Assembly: GCA_900316575.1 (NCBI GenBank)
Contig: ONDJ01000018.1
Span: forward strand, 1-35,336
Origin: an uncultured Prevotellaceae bacterium
Lineage (GTDB): Bacteria; Bacteroidota; Bacteroidia; Bacteroidales; Bacteroidaceae
DNA length: 35,336 bases
Direction of reading: 5' to 3'
The translations under genes were made by a program, and so were the position numbers. Shown one piece after another: positions 1 through 8,565 of this stretch. Within the stretch, counting starts at the first letter, position 1. Each line of letters opens with the position of its first letter. The notes below the pieces were generated by a model. That model made no database searches, had not been told where the DNA came from, and saw nothing but the letters and a program-made list of their open reading frames with translations.

Positions 1-509
1 GCAGGCACAAAGCCGTTCTCTGCGGTGCATGGAGCATAGGTGATGCGACTCCATGTGCCTTCGTTGATGTCGCCTGCACGACCAGCCATCACGTTGCTGT
101 CAATATATACTGGATAAACGGGATCGGTAATCAGTACGGAGTTGTCTGTCCCGAGAATGTCGCCGAAGTTGCCCGTGTCGCTCTTTGCGCCATCGTTGAT
201 AAAGATTTCGTCAATGCCGATTTCTACGCCACGCGGTTGGAACACGTTGTCTTTGATGGCCTGGCGCAGGAATTCGTAGCCTTGTTCTGGCCCATAGCCA
301 CGAAATGTTTCGCTACTTGCTTGTTCATCCACAGCCTTGTGCAAGGCTTCGATCACGGCGGGAGCCAGTGGGCGAGTAACGTCGCCTATGCCTAAACGAA
401 TTACGGGCGCATCGGGGTGTTCTTCTTTATACTTCGCTACGCGCTGGGCTATTTCTACAAAAAGATAGTTCTTCTGAAGTTTCAGGAAATTGTTGTTAAG
501 CGTTGCCAT
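1..509 (-). CDS. dapL: LL-diaminopimelate aminotransferase, N-terminal part (cut by window edge)
   Basis: PLP-dependent class I/II aminotransferase that converts tetrahydrodipicolinate directly to LL-diaminopimelate in the short lysine/peptidoglycan DAP route. The 169 visible residues start [17 protein letters not shown] and contain the family signatures [37 protein letters not shown] and [18 protein letters not shown], followed by a [18 protein letters not shown] stretch. The catalytic lysine and the C-terminal domain lie beyond the left edge; the family is about 410 aa. The ATG lies 26 nt after the dapF stop, so the two genes probably share one transcript. DapF acts on the DapL product, which fits the pairing. 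Identification is by recognised motifs and is firm. Confidence 0.93.
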   Translation of the reverse strand, partial: MATLNNNFLKLQKNYLFVEIAQRVAKYKEEHPDAPVIRLGIGDVTRPLAPAVIEALHKAVDEQASSETFRGYGPEQGYEFLRQAIKDNVFQPRGVEIGIDEIFINDGAKSDTGNFGDILGTDNSVLITDPVYPVYIDSNVMAGRAGDINEGTWSRITYAPCTAENGFVP

Positions 510-535
510 TTAATGTTGTGCTTTATTTATTGATG

Positions 536-1387
536 TTATTCTTCTACACCGATTTCACCCTCAAAGACTGTAGCTGCCGGCCCTGTCATATAGATATGGT
601 TGTCGGCTTCGCGCCACTCAATGAGAAGTTCGCCGCCATCCATGATGATGCGGCTTTCACGTCCGCTGTTGCCAGTCAAGCAAGCTGCCGTTCCTACAGC
701 GCAGGCTCCAGTGCCACACGCCTGTGTGATACCCGTGCCGCGTTCCCATACGCGAACGCGCAAGCTGCCATCTTGCAGCTTTTCTACAAATTCAATGTTG
801 CAGCGTTCGGGAAACATGGGGCTATTTTCCAAAGCGCGTCCTTCGCCAACAAGGTCGATGTCAGCGATGCTCGGCACAAAGATGACAAAGTGAGGATTTC
901 CCATCGAAACGAATGTGCCTTGATACGTTTTTCCCCCAGCTTCAACCATTCCGTTGCGAAGTGACCCGTCTGCCGTTGCACACTGCTTCGTGTCGGCAAG
1001 AATCGGTTCACCCATGTCAACTGTAACGCTTTCGACCAATCCGTCGTTGCCAAGATGAAGATGGAGCACCTTGATGCCCGAAAGGGTTTCGAGTGTTACG
1101 ACAGTTTTGTTTGTCAAACCTTTGTCGTAAACGTACTTAGCGATGCAGCGTGTGCCGTTGCCACACATCATACCCTCGCTACCATCGTTGTTGAACATAC
1201 GCATGGAGAAGTCGGCCACGTCGCTCTTTCCAATCAGGATAAGCCCATCGCCGCCAATGCCTTTGTGACGGTCGCTCCACAGGATAGAGAGCTCTTCAGG
1301 GTTTTCAATAGGATTGTCGGGCGTATAGACATATACATAGTCGTTGCCTGCGCCGTGCATTTTGGTAAAAGGGATGATGCGTTTCAT
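536..1387 (-). CDS. dapF: Diaminopimelate epimerase
   Basis: Cofactor-independent racemase/epimerase that converts LL-DAP to meso-DAP for lysine and peptidoglycan synthesis. At 283 aa it has the normal length. Visible motifs are MHGAGNDYVYV near the N-terminus, the first active-site cysteine C75 in MMCGNGTRC, the MGNPHFVIF strand around 162-170, and the second active-site cysteine C224 in ERGTGITQACGTGAC. Both catalytic cysteines are present, so the enzyme should be active. A Bacteroidetes-type promoter lies directly upstream, and dapL follows 26 nt downstream, making a two-gene DAP transcript (extent of the transcript is inferred). Confidence 0.97.
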   Translation of the reverse strand: MKRIIPFTKMHGAGNDYVYVYTPDNPIENPEELSILWSDRHKGIGGDGLILIGKSDVADFSMRMFNNDGSEGMMCGNGTRCIAKYVYDKGLTNKTVVTLETLSGIKVLHLHLGNDGLVESVTVDMGEPILADTKQCATADGSLRNGMVEAGGKTYQGTFVSMGNPHFVIFVPSIADIDLVGEGRALENSPMFPERCNIEFVEKLQDGSLRVRVWERGTGITQACGTGACAVGTAACLTGNSGRESRIIMDGGELLIEWREADNHIYMTGPAATVFEGEIGVEE

Positions 1388-1409
1388 TGTTATGGTTTAT
1401 TGTTTGCGG

Positions 1410-1440
1410 CAAAAATAGATGTTCGCTGACTTTCAGCCAA
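1410..1440 (-). promoter_or_regulatory. Promoter of dapF-dapL
   Basis: On the minus strand a -7 element TATTTTTG (1410-1417) is preceded, after 20 nt, by TTG (1438-1440). This matches the Bacteroidetes consensus TTTG / TAnnTTTG. It predicts a start about 7 nt downstream and a leader of roughly 15-20 nt before the dapF ATG. Confidence 0.65.
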
Positions 1441-1517
1441 GCTGCCACATTTGTTTTCTTACTGATTGTAAGCGAACGGACTTTCTAACTTTCAAAAAGT
1501 AAAGTTTGTGTGTCTTT

Positions 1518-2126
1518 TTAGTTGTTCTCTTCAGGTGTTTCGCTGGTGCTTTCGTCCACTTGTATCAGCACTTCCTCTTTTGCTTCAAGCATTGTTCGCT
1601 TGATAGAGCGATGGATGACGAATGCTGTGACGAGTTGCAGCGGAGCGTAGATAATGAGCGAATAGCCTATGATGAGGAAAGGCAGTTCGGCAACTTCGTT
1701 CCAGAAAATGATGACCAAGACACCTGCCACAAATAAAAGTATGGGGAAAAGGAAGTGCCATGGCGATACGCGCGCATCGTTGACGCGAGCCTGCCACACG
1801 TTCAGACAGCCAGTGGTGCCAAAGAGTATCATGACGCCCGCCAATGCATAGAGTAAGAAAGCAATAAACGATTGAGGGAAGCACAGCAAGTAAATACCGA
1901 AGAGTATGCTTCCGCCCGCAGTGAAAGGAACCATGGGCATATAGGCCGCTGATTTGTCGGTGAAAAGTGCCAGCAGCGTCACCAAGCCCGGGAGCATAAA
2001 TAGTATGCCGCAGGCCATGACTATCCATTGCGGTGCGTCGGCACTATAGGTCACAAGCAGAATGCCCAAAGCAAACAGGCAGACATTGCGGAGCAGGGCT
2101 TGCAGAAAATAGTTTTTTGGGTTCAT
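1518..2126 (-). CDS. DUF308/HdeD-like multi-pass membrane protein
   Basis: A 202-aa inner-membrane protein of unknown function. About six hydrophobic segments fill residues 10-165, including CLFALGILLVTY, IVMACGILFMLPGLVTLLAL, FIAFLLYALAGVMILFG, FLFPILLFVAGVLVIIFW and FLIIGYSLIIYAPLQLV. The C-terminal 35 residues are hydrophilic and acidic (EEVLIQVDESTSETPEENN). The hydrophobic pattern with small-residue-rich paired helices resembles the DUF308 (HdeD-like) family; I see no catalytic motif. It starts 56 nt after the rseP stop, so read-through from the rseP operon is likely. The family assignment is a judgement from pattern, not a motif proof. Confidence 0.7.
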   Translation of the reverse strand: MNPKNYFLQALLRNVCLFALGILLVTYSADAPQWIVMACGILFMLPGLVTLLALFTDKSAAYMPMVPFTAGGSILFGIYLLCFPQSFIAFLLYALAGVMILFGTTGCLNVWQARVNDARVSPWHFLFPILLFVAGVLVIIFWNEVAELPFLIIGYSLIIYAPLQLVTAFVIHRSIKRTMLEAKEEVLIQVDESTSETPEENN

Positions 2127-2182
2127 GTGGTTGGTCGTTGTTTGAAGGTTTCAGAACGTTTGTTTGACGAATACCTCTTAAC

Positions 2183-3556
2183 TCAGAAAACAAAGTTGCG
2201 GAAGTCGTTAAAGATAGCCAAAACCATGAGCAGCAAGATGAGCGTCATGCCAATGGTTTCGGCGCGTTCCATAAACTTGTCGCTGGGCTTGCGGCGTGTG
2301 ATGATTTCTACGAGCAGGAAGAATACGTGTCCACCGTCGAGTGCAGGGATTGGTAGTATGTTCATGAACGCGAGCATCAAGCTGATGAAGGCCGTCATCT
2401 CCCAAAAGCGCTGCCACTGCCACGTTTTTGGGAAAAGGCTTCCAATCGCTCCGAAGCTACCCACACTCTTGGCGCCATCAGTAGTGAAAAGATACTTCAG
2501 GTCGTTCACGTAGCCACTCAGCACGTGCCAGCCATACGAAACTCCTGCGGGGAAACTTTCGAAGAAGCCATATACTACCTTTTCGGTCTTGTAGTCCTTG
2601 AGCGGCGAGTTCCACATAATGCCGAGCACATAGTCCTTACCCAGGCTCAATTTGAGCGTGTCAATACTGGTTGCTCCCTTGTGGGCAACAGCAACAGTGA
2701 CGTTGCGCAGGCGAGCACTATCGGCGGCATGGCCAGCAATAAGCACGTCGTCCATTTGACCACGAATTTCGCCAAACTTGTTCCACGTGTCCATGCTTAC
2801 GCCATTGAAGGCTTTGATGGTATCGCCAGCGATGATGCCTGCTTTCGCGGCAGGACTGCCGGCCACGACACTGTCCACGAGGTTTGGAATAAGCAGTGCG
2901 ATGAACGGTGGGTCGGCTTTTACCATTTGCAGTAAGTCGGAACCATCTTCGGGCATGGCAATGCTGACTTCTTTACCTTGGCGAAGCACCTTCACTTGCT
3001 GGGCTTCGCTCAATGTGCGATACAGATCCATAAGTTCCATGCGCTCAATGGGCTGTCCATCGGCACTCACGGGTATGTCGCCGTTGCGGAAACCAAGCTT
3101 TTGTGCTTGACCATTGTAGTAGAAACCATGCGTGACGTTCTTCATCGGTACGTATTCGTTGCCCCACGTGAAGAGCACCATGGCGTAAATGACAAAGGCT
3201 GTGAGAAGGTTCATCAGCACACCGCCCGTCATAATCAACAAGCGCTGCCATGCTGGTTTTGCGCGAAACTCCCATGGCTCAATCTTGTCGGATAGTTGGC
3301 TGGCACTTTGCGTTTCGTCCACCATGCCTGCTATCTGAACGTAGCCGCCCAGAGGGAGCCAGCCTATGCAGTAGGTCGTTTCGCTGCCTTTGGGCTTGAA
3401 TTTCACGGGCGTGAACCAAGGATCGAAGAAAAGCGAGAATTTATTGACGCGCACCTTGAAGAGCTTGGCAAACAAGAAATGTCCACCCTCGTGCAACAGC
3501 ACAAGCAGCGAAAGGCACAAGATGAGTTGCAGGGCGCGAATAAGGAATACTTCCAT
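2183..3556 (-). CDS. rseP: RseP-type site-2 (M50) membrane metalloprotease
   Basis: An intramembrane zinc metalloprotease of the site-2 protease family; E. coli RseP cleaves anti-sigma factors inside the inner membrane. The zinc-binding HEGGH motif is complete (H22, E23, H26) in the first transmembrane helix, and the third ligand lies in NILPIPALDGGH (399-410, Asp407). A PDZ region lies between them, with GSPAAKAGIIAGDTIKAFNG near residues 235-254 and a second degenerate PDZ-like part before it (KLGFRNGDIPVSADG). Length 457 aa is usual for Bacteroidetes. The gene starts 47 nt after dxr, an arrangement common in bacteria (dxr-rseP). No partner sigma/anti-sigma pair is visible in the window, so the substrate is unknown. 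Confidence 0.95.
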   Translation of the reverse strand: MEVFLIRALQLILCLSLLVLLHEGGHFLFAKLFKVRVNKFSLFFDPWFTPVKFKPKGSETTYCIGWLPLGGYVQIAGMVDETQSASQLSDKIEPWEFRAKPAWQRLLIMTGGVLMNLLTAFVIYAMVLFTWGNEYVPMKNVTHGFYYNGQAQKLGFRNGDIPVSADGQPIERMELMDLYRTLSEAQQVKVLRQGKEVSIAMPEDGSDLLQMVKADPPFIALLIPNLVDSVVAGSPAAKAGIIAGDTIKAFNGVSMDTWNKFGEIRGQMDDVLIAGHAADSARLRNVTVAVAHKGATSIDTLKLSLGKDYVLGIMWNSPLKDYKTEKVVYGFFESFPAGVSYGWHVLSGYVNDLKYLFTTDGAKSVGSFGAIGSLFPKTWQWQRFWEMTAFISLMLAFMNILPIPALDGGHVFFLLVEIITRRKPSDKFMERAETIGMTLILLLMVLAIFNDFRNFVF

Positions 3557-3603
3557 CGTTTGATATAATTAAATAAGAGTTGTGTTATCGGTTGTCGTTG
3601 TGT

Positions 3604-4779
3604 TTATGGGTTGGGTTTGTCCTTGATATACGAGCGAGCAATGGCGCGCGCCTCTTTGTCGATCGCGAAACAGTCGTCAAGGGTAGGGGATTCGATGCGA
3701 GGCGTATGTTCCATAGTATATAATATGGTGTCGCACAGTCTGGGGAAACTGATTGTTCCTTGGCGGAATGCAAGGTTAGCCACTTCGTTGGCCGCATTCA
3801 TCGCACAGGGCAACGTTCCGCCTTCTGCGGCAGCCTGATAGGCATAAGCCAAGCATGGGAAACGTTCTGTATCGGGACGCTCAAAGTGAAGCGCACCAAG
3901 GCGGAAGAGGTCTATACATCCCGCGTCTAATTGAGCACGCTCGGGATAGCAAAGGGCATGTTGGATAGGCAGTCGCATATCGGGCACAGCCAGTTGGGCT
4001 TTGACGCTTCCGTCGCAAAACTGCACGGCACTGTGAATAACGCTCTCGGGATGTACGACGACTTCAATCTGGCTGGGTTTTACGCCAAAAAGATGGCAGG
4101 CTTCAATCATCTCAAAGCCTTTGTTCATCATTGTTGCGCTGTCGATGGTTATCTTTTCGCCCATGGTCCAGTTGGGATGTCGCAGGGCTTCTTTGGCTGT
4201 GACGTGGCTGAGGGCTTCTTTTGAGAACGTGCGAAATGGGCCACCGCTGGCTGTGAGCAAGATTTTCTCAATGCTCCCTTGGGGCTCGCCTTGCAGACAT
4301 TGGAAAATGGCTGAATGTTCGCTGTCGATGGGCAGAATGTCAACGCCACGTTCTTTTGCCAATGGCATGATAAGACTTCCTGCCACGACGAGTGTTTCTT
4401 TGTTGGCCAAGGCAATGGTGCGCCCTGCCTTGATGGCTGCCACCGTTGAGGCCAAGCCTGCAAATCCTACCAATGCCGTAACGACGGTATCTACCCCGGG
4501 CCAAGTTGCAGCGTCGCACAGTGCGTCGTTGCCCACGAGCACTTGTGTCGCCGTGCCGGCCAATGCACTTTTCACGTCGTCGTATCGTGCTTTGTCGGCT
4601 ATCACCACAGCTTCTGGACTAAACTCACGGGCTTGCTGTATGAGCAGGTCGGCGTTGTGTCCTGCCGTGAGTACCACTGCTTTGAAGCGCTCGGGATGTC
4701 GGCGAACAATGTCGAGCGTTTGTGTGCCGATAGAGCCAGTAGAACCTATGATAGAAAGTCTTTTCATGCTTAGAGCCAT
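3604..4779 (-). CDS. dxr: 1-deoxy-D-xylulose-5-phosphate reductoisomerase
   Basis: Second enzyme of the MEP pathway: it converts DXP to 2-C-methyl-D-erythritol 4-phosphate with NADPH and a divalent metal. Motifs are the nucleotide-binding GSTGSIG (12-18), the metal-binding DSEHSA (D152, E154), TASGGPFR, HPNWTMG (201-207) and NKGFEMIEA (E223, E226). Length 391 aa is typical. Two ATGs are plausible. The one at 4779 lies one base after the rimM stop (TGA-C-ATG), suggesting translational coupling; the one at 4767 gives MKRLSIIGSTGSIG, which looks more like family N-termini. It is the expected target of fosmidomycin (family knowledge). Confidence 0.96.
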   Translation of the reverse strand: MALSMKRLSIIGSTGSIGTQTLDIVRRHPERFKAVVLTAGHNADLLIQQAREFSPEAVVIADKARYDDVKSALAGTATQVLVGNDALCDAATWPGVDTVVTALVGFAGLASTVAAIKAGRTIALANKETLVVAGSLIMPLAKERGVDILPIDSEHSAIFQCLQGEPQGSIEKILLTASGGPFRTFSKEALSHVTAKEALRHPNWTMGEKITIDSATMMNKGFEMIEACHLFGVKPSQIEVVVHPESVIHSAVQFCDGSVKAQLAVPDMRLPIQHALCYPERAQLDAGCIDLFRLGALHFERPDTERFPCLAYAYQAAAEGGTLPCAMNAANEVANLAFRQGTISFPRLCDTILYTMEHTPRIESPTLDDCFAIDKEARAIARSYIKDKPNP

Positions 4780-4780
4780 G

Positions 4781-5320
4781 TCAGTCGTTTATGTTGAGCA
4801 ATCCTTCGGGAATGAAGAGTTGCAGCGTGCGCTCTTTCTCGTTAATGTTTCTCACAAAGTCTTCATGAAAGGGCAGAATGATTTCTTCCTGTCGCATCGG
4901 CGAGGAAACATAGAGCAAGATGTTTTCATTGCGGTCGTCCACAGCGGTAATCTCGCCGATGACGTTGCCGGCTTCGTCCTTTATCGTATATCCTTTGAAT
5001 GCTTGCCATGAACGAAACTGCGCCTCGTCTGCCAACTCTTTGCTTAGCGCATAGACGCTACAACCTGTGAGATTGGCGGCTTGCGCATCGCTGTCAACAC
5101 CATCAAACTTCACCAGCATAACATCGGTGCCTCGTTCGCGCCATTCGTCGATGAAAAAAGGTACGGGCAGGCTGTCTATCTCAATGAACAGACAGTCGGG
5201 CACATCGCCATCGTCGTTGACTATGTCGCGCATAAGCTGCAAGCGTAGTTCGCCGCGAGTGCCGTGTTTGCGACCTATAGTGCCAACGTGTGTCAAGTCG
5301 TCAAAGGTAAGCGTTTGCAT
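4781..5320 (-). CDS. rimM: 16S rRNA processing / ribosome maturation factor RimM
   Basis: Assists late 30S assembly by binding S19 and the 16S 3' domain. The N-terminal beta-barrel signature VGTIGRKHGTRGELRLQL is visible, followed by a C-terminal PRC-barrel part (SWQAFKGYTIKDEAGNVIGEITAVDD and ILPFHEDFVRNIN). I chose the ATG at 5320 (179 aa). A TTG at 5353 would add 11 residues and overlap the murA stop codon (TTGA), which would also allow coupling, so the start is not settled. The gene lies between murA and dxr with minimal gaps. Confidence 0.9.
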   Translation of the reverse strand: MQTLTFDDLTHVGTIGRKHGTRGELRLQLMRDIVNDDGDVPDCLFIEIDSLPVPFFIDEWRERGTDVMLVKFDGVDSDAQAANLTGCSVYALSKELADEAQFRSWQAFKGYTIKDEAGNVIGEITAVDDRNENILLYVSSPMRQEEIILPFHEDFVRNINEKERTLQLFIPEGLLNIND

Positions 5321-5349
5321 GGAGGAAGTGTGCTTTCTTTGGGATTGGG

Positions 5350-6657
5350 TCAATCTTCGCGCGTGATCCTTGCGCCCAGGGCGTTGAGGCGCTGTTCGAT
5401 GTGTTCGTAGCCGCGATCGATCTGCTCCACGTTTTCTATCACGCTGGTTCCTTCAGCTCCGAGTGCAGCGATGAGCATAGCGATGCCAGCGCGAATGTCG
5501 GGCGAAGCCATGCGTCGGGCATGAAGTTGCAGCTGGCGGTCGTGTCCTACGACGACAGCGCGGTGGGGGTCGCAAAGAATGATTTGTGCGCCCATCTCTA
5601 TGAGCTTGTCGGTGAAGTAGAGGCGACTTTCAAACATCTTTTGATGAATGAGCACACTGCCTTTGGCCTGTGTCGCCACTACGATAAGCGCACTGAGCAT
5701 ATCGGGCGAAAGTCCAGGCCACGGCGCATCGGCCAGCGTCATAAAGGAACCGTCGAGAAACGTTTCCACTTGGTAGTGGTCGTGACGAGGGATAAACATG
5801 TCTTCGCCGCGTTGCTCGAGTGTGATACCTAATCGGCGAAAAGCCTCGGGCATGATGCCAAGCTGTGGCCAGGCTACATCCTTGATGGTGATACCTTCGC
5901 CTACTGTTGCTGCAATGGCTGCGAAGCTACCTACTTCAATCATGTCGGGCAAGATGCGGTGGGTTGCTCCTTTTAGTGTTGAAACGCCTTCAATGGTGAG
6001 CAAGTTTGAGGCAATACCTTCGATCTTCGCCCCCATTGCGCAGAGCAACTTGCAGAGTTGTTGCACGTAGGGCTCGCAGGCAGCATTGTAAATGGTCGTT
6101 GTTCCTTCGGCCATCACTGCGGCCATGATGATATTGGCTGTTCCTGTGACGCTTGCTTCGTCGAGGAGCATGTAGGTGCCTTTGAGCTTGTCGGCTTGCA
6201 GGCAATAGATGCTTGCCGCTTCGTCATAGCAATAAAAGGCTCCGAGTTTTTCAAAGCCGAAAAAGTGGGTGTCCAATCGGCGACGGCCTATCTTGTCACC
6301 GCCTGGACGGGCTATGGCGGCTTGGCCGAAACGGGCAAGCAGGGGGCCTGTGAGCAGGATGCTACCACGGAGCCGAGCGCAGCGTTCCAAATAGTCTTTG
6401 CTGCGTAGGTATGAAAGGTTTATGTGGGCGGCTTGAAAGGTATAGTCGCCTATAGCGTGCTTCGTGACGCTCACGCCCATATCGGCCAGCAATGTGATGA
6501 GGTTGTTCACATCGGCAATGTCGGGTACATTGCATATTCTGACAGGCTCTGCCGTAAGCAGGGTGGCGCAAATCACCTGCAAAGCCTCGTTCTTCGCGCC
6601 CTGAGGTGTGATAGTGCCGCTTAAGGGATGCCCGCCTTCTATGATGAGAGATGCCAT
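5350..6657 (-). CDS. murA: UDP-N-acetylglucosamine 1-carboxyvinyltransferase, Asp-type active site
   Basis: First committed enzyme of peptidoglycan synthesis: it transfers enolpyruvate from PEP to UDP-GlcNAc. The chosen ATG gives MASLIIEGGHPLSG and a 435-aa protein, normal for the family; the frame stays open further upstream but that would run into the preceding gene. Visible signatures are GAKNEALQVICA (20-31), GSILLTGPLLARFGQ (98-112) and PGGDKIGRRRLDTHFFGFEK. The position of the catalytic cysteine (E. coli Cys115, in PGGCAIG) is Asp121 here. Asp-type MurA enzymes are active but not alkylated by fosfomycin (known from Mycobacterium and Chlamydia), so intrinsic fosfomycin resistance is predicted. 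The gene starts 10 nt after the DUF4290 gene. Confidence 0.96.
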   Translation of the reverse strand: MASLIIEGGHPLSGTITPQGAKNEALQVICATLLTAEPVRICNVPDIADVNNLITLLADMGVSVTKHAIGDYTFQAAHINLSYLRSKDYLERCARLRGSILLTGPLLARFGQAAIARPGGDKIGRRRLDTHFFGFEKLGAFYCYDEAASIYCLQADKLKGTYMLLDEASVTGTANIIMAAVMAEGTTTIYNAACEPYVQQLCKLLCAMGAKIEGIASNLLTIEGVSTLKGATHRILPDMIEVGSFAAIAATVGEGITIKDVAWPQLGIMPEAFRRLGITLEQRGEDMFIPRHDHYQVETFLDGSFMTLADAPWPGLSPDMLSALIVVATQAKGSVLIHQKMFESRLYFTDKLIEMGAQIILCDPHRAVVVGHDRQLQLHARRMASPDIRAGIAMLIAALGAEGTSVIENVEQIDRGYEHIEQRLNALGARITRED

Positions 6658-6667
6658 AGGCTTTTTG

Positions 6668-7249
6668 TTACTTCTTTTTGCGCTTCTTGGTGTTGTTGGT
6701 GCTGGTTTCCACTCTGATGGAAGCGAGCGGACGATTGCCAAAGTCGGCGCGTGTGGCTCCTTGGGTTATTCGCTCTATGTCGTGAACGATGCGCTTATCA
6801 TCGGGCTGTTCGCCACGAAAACTAACGATGCAGCGTTTCATCCTCGTACCTATCCCGCGCAAAAGCTCTGTGCGCTGGGCATTGTCGGGCATTTGGCTCA
6901 TTTCGTTCAAGGCGCGTTCCACCAATGTGCCGTAGTGGCGATAGTGCAAGGTGGAGGTAGGGTAGGGTATGTTGGGCCGCTCGTTGGCTTCTGCACGATG
7001 AATTTCGCAAGGGTAGTCAATGTCGAGCTGATATTTGCTGATGTAGGCCAAGTGGTCCCATAGCTTCTCGCGATATCCAGGAACGTTTTTCATCTGCGGG
7101 TTCAGGCCGCGCATCACGCCGATGATGGCTTCGGCATAGGCTTGTCGCTGGGCGCGGTCGGTGATTTTCATCGCGTCGTCCACCATCTGTTGAACAATGC
7201 GCCCGTATTCGGGCATCAGCAATGTGGGACGCTGGGTGTTATAGTCCAT
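6668..7249 (-). CDS. DUF4290 domain-containing protein
   Basis: A 193-aa soluble protein of unknown function that I recognise as the Bacteroidetes-restricted DUF4290 family by MDYNTQRPTLLMPEYGRIVQ, REKLWDHLAYISKYQLDIDYP and the overall helical composition. No signal peptide or membrane helix is present. The C-terminus is strongly basic (TKKRKKK), which could contact nucleic acid (inference only). It sits between tsaB (12 nt gap) and murA (10 nt gap), so it belongs to the same transcript. The linkage to murA hints at an envelope- or growth-related role, but the sequence does not prove one. Confidence 0.85.
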   Translation of the reverse strand: MDYNTQRPTLLMPEYGRIVQQMVDDAMKITDRAQRQAYAEAIIGVMRGLNPQMKNVPGYREKLWDHLAYISKYQLDIDYPCEIHRAEANERPNIPYPTSTLHYRHYGTLVERALNEMSQMPDNAQRTELLRGIGTRMKRCIVSFRGEQPDDKRIVHDIERITQGATRADFGNRPLASIRVETSTNNTKKRKKK

Positions 7250-7261
7250 AATGGGAAGTCT

Positions 7262-7966
7262 TTATCTCTTAACATGCTCAAGCGGGCTCTTGCTCTCTTT
7301 GGCTTCAAAAGCCTTGAGATAGAAAGGCTCAAAGTAGGCCACGTCAGCCGTTTTGCCCCGCAATAGTGCCATTTCGGCCAGGGGCATCATGTGCTTGGCC
7401 AAAGGCATCTGGTTGTCAATGAAGCGTGCGTTGGGGTGATTGATTACTGTTTTGCATTTGTTGGCTCCGCTTCCCATGAAATAAACGGGCTGACGGTCGA
7501 GCCATTCGCGATAGGTGTCGGCAGTGACAATTTCGGCCTGAACACTGCGCAGCGTGCGCAAACCACGGTCGTAGATTGCTGCATAGACCTCCATCCGTCG
7601 TGCATCGATCATCGGACAAAGCAAAGCCCCCTCTTCGACAGCTTCGCTGAGAAGAGAAGGCACGCATAGTAGCTGCAATGTGTCAACAGCAATGAGTGCC
7701 GCACCGCGTGCGTAGCAAATGCCTTTGGCGGTGCTCACACCGATGCGCAGTCCGGTATAAGAGCCTGGCCCTTGCGAAACGGCTACGGCATCAAGCGGAA
7801 TAGCGTGGCTGTCGGCAAACGATAACGCTTCGTCGCAGTAGGGCGCCAATATGCTGGCGTGGTGAGGACCGTCAAGGTCTTCTTTGTGAAAAACCACTTG
7901 CCCCTGGTCGCTCAGAGCAACGCTGCAAGCGCGTTCCGAGGTCTCTATGTGGAGAATACAAGCCAT
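7262..7966 (-). CDS. tsaB: tRNA N6-threonylcarbamoyladenosine biosynthesis protein TsaB
   Basis: Non-catalytic partner of TsaD/TsaE in t6A37 formation on ANN-decoding tRNAs. The ASKHA-fold N-terminus (MACILHIETSERACSVALS) and the diagnostic GPGSYTGLRIGVSTAKG (66-82) are present, with DTLQLLC following. Length is 234 aa, in the normal range. It is the first gene of the minus-strand cluster and has its own good promoter. TsaD and TsaE are not in this window. Confidence 0.94.
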   Translation of the reverse strand: MACILHIETSERACSVALSDQGQVVFHKEDLDGPHHASILAPYCDEALSFADSHAIPLDAVAVSQGPGSYTGLRIGVSTAKGICYARGAALIAVDTLQLLCVPSLLSEAVEEGALLCPMIDARRMEVYAAIYDRGLRTLRSVQAEIVTADTYREWLDRQPVYFMGSGANKCKTVINHPNARFIDNQMPLAKHMMPLAEMALLRGKTADVAYFEPFYLKAFEAKESKSPLEHVKR

Positions 7967-7985
7967 GTTGCTCCGTTTTGAGCCG

Positions 7986-8016
7986 CAAATTTAGTGTTTT
8001 TCTTTATTGCAGCAAA
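7986..8016 (-). promoter_or_regulatory. Promoter of the tsaB-DUF4290-murA-rimM-dxr-rseP cluster
   Basis: The minus-strand -7 element TAAATTTG (7986-7993) is preceded, after 19 nt, by TTTG (8013-8016), matching the Bacteroidetes consensus. The start would lie about 10-15 nt before the tsaB ATG. I see no comparable promoter in the short gaps between tsaB and dxr, so this is probably the main promoter for the run. Confidence 0.65.
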
Positions 8017-8087
8017 TTACCTATGCTTGAAAACGAAATTTTGGCGTACGGGCGGCCTTTACACATGGAAGTTTTTATCCTCCTTGC

Positions 8088-8118
8088 TTGGCTTTCACAG
8101 TCAGACGGTGTACTTTTG
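8088..8118 (+). promoter_or_regulatory. Promoter of the C_GCAxxG_C_C gene / birA fusion pair
   Basis: The -33-like TTG (8088-8090) and -7 TACTTTTG (8111-8118) are 20 nt apart. The predicted start leaves a leader of about 30 nt before the ATG at 8154. Together with the tsaB promoter this makes a divergent promoter region of about 190 bp. Confidence 0.65.
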
Positions 8119-8153
8119 CGTTCATATTTATAACGAAACGTATTTTTTTTACA

Positions 8154-8543
8154 ATGAACACTCGCAAACATATCGCAGCCGAGCGCAAACAGCGTGCCAC
8201 ACACAACTGTGCGCAGGCTGTTGTGTGCACCTATGCCGATGTAGCAGGCTTGGACGAAGCCACGGCTCGGAGCGTTGGGTCTGCCTTTGCAGCAGGGATG
8301 GGCAATATGGAGGGCACGTGTGGCGCATTGGTCGGTGCGGGCATCGTTTTAGGTTGCGCCATGAAAGACAAGACCCAGGCCATGAAAGCACAGCGCCAAG
8401 TGATGACAAAGTTTCAGACGCGCAACGGAGCTACTCAATGCAAATTGTTGAAAGGCGTGGGCGGCTCGGCACCACTACGCGCTTGCCCAGATTGTGTGGC
8501 AGATGCCTGCGAGTTTCTTGAAGAACAAATAACTTCTGACTAA
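8154..8543 (+). CDS. C_GCAxxG_C_C family protein (Cys-rich)
   Basis: A 129-aa protein of the C_GCAxxG_C_C family, usually seen in anaerobes and possibly redox- or metal-linked; the biochemical role is not established. The visible pattern is NCAQAVVC (C19, C25), GMGNMEGTCGALVGA (C56), LGC (C68), then C96, C111, C114 (CPDC) and C119. The start at 8154 is preferred because an upstream in-frame ATG would overlap the promoter element. The biotin ligase fusion gene follows after 22 nt, so the two are likely cotranscribed. The conserved cysteines suggest binding of a metal or a redox cycle (inference). Confidence 0.85.
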   Translation: MNTRKHIAAERKQRATHNCAQAVVCTYADVAGLDEATARSVGSAFAAGMGNMEGTCGALVGAGIVLGCAMKDKTQAMKAQRQVMTKFQTRNGATQCKLLKGVGGSAPLRACPDCVADACEFLEEQITSD

Positions 8544-8565
8544 GTTTTTAACAAGCTCTCAACGT

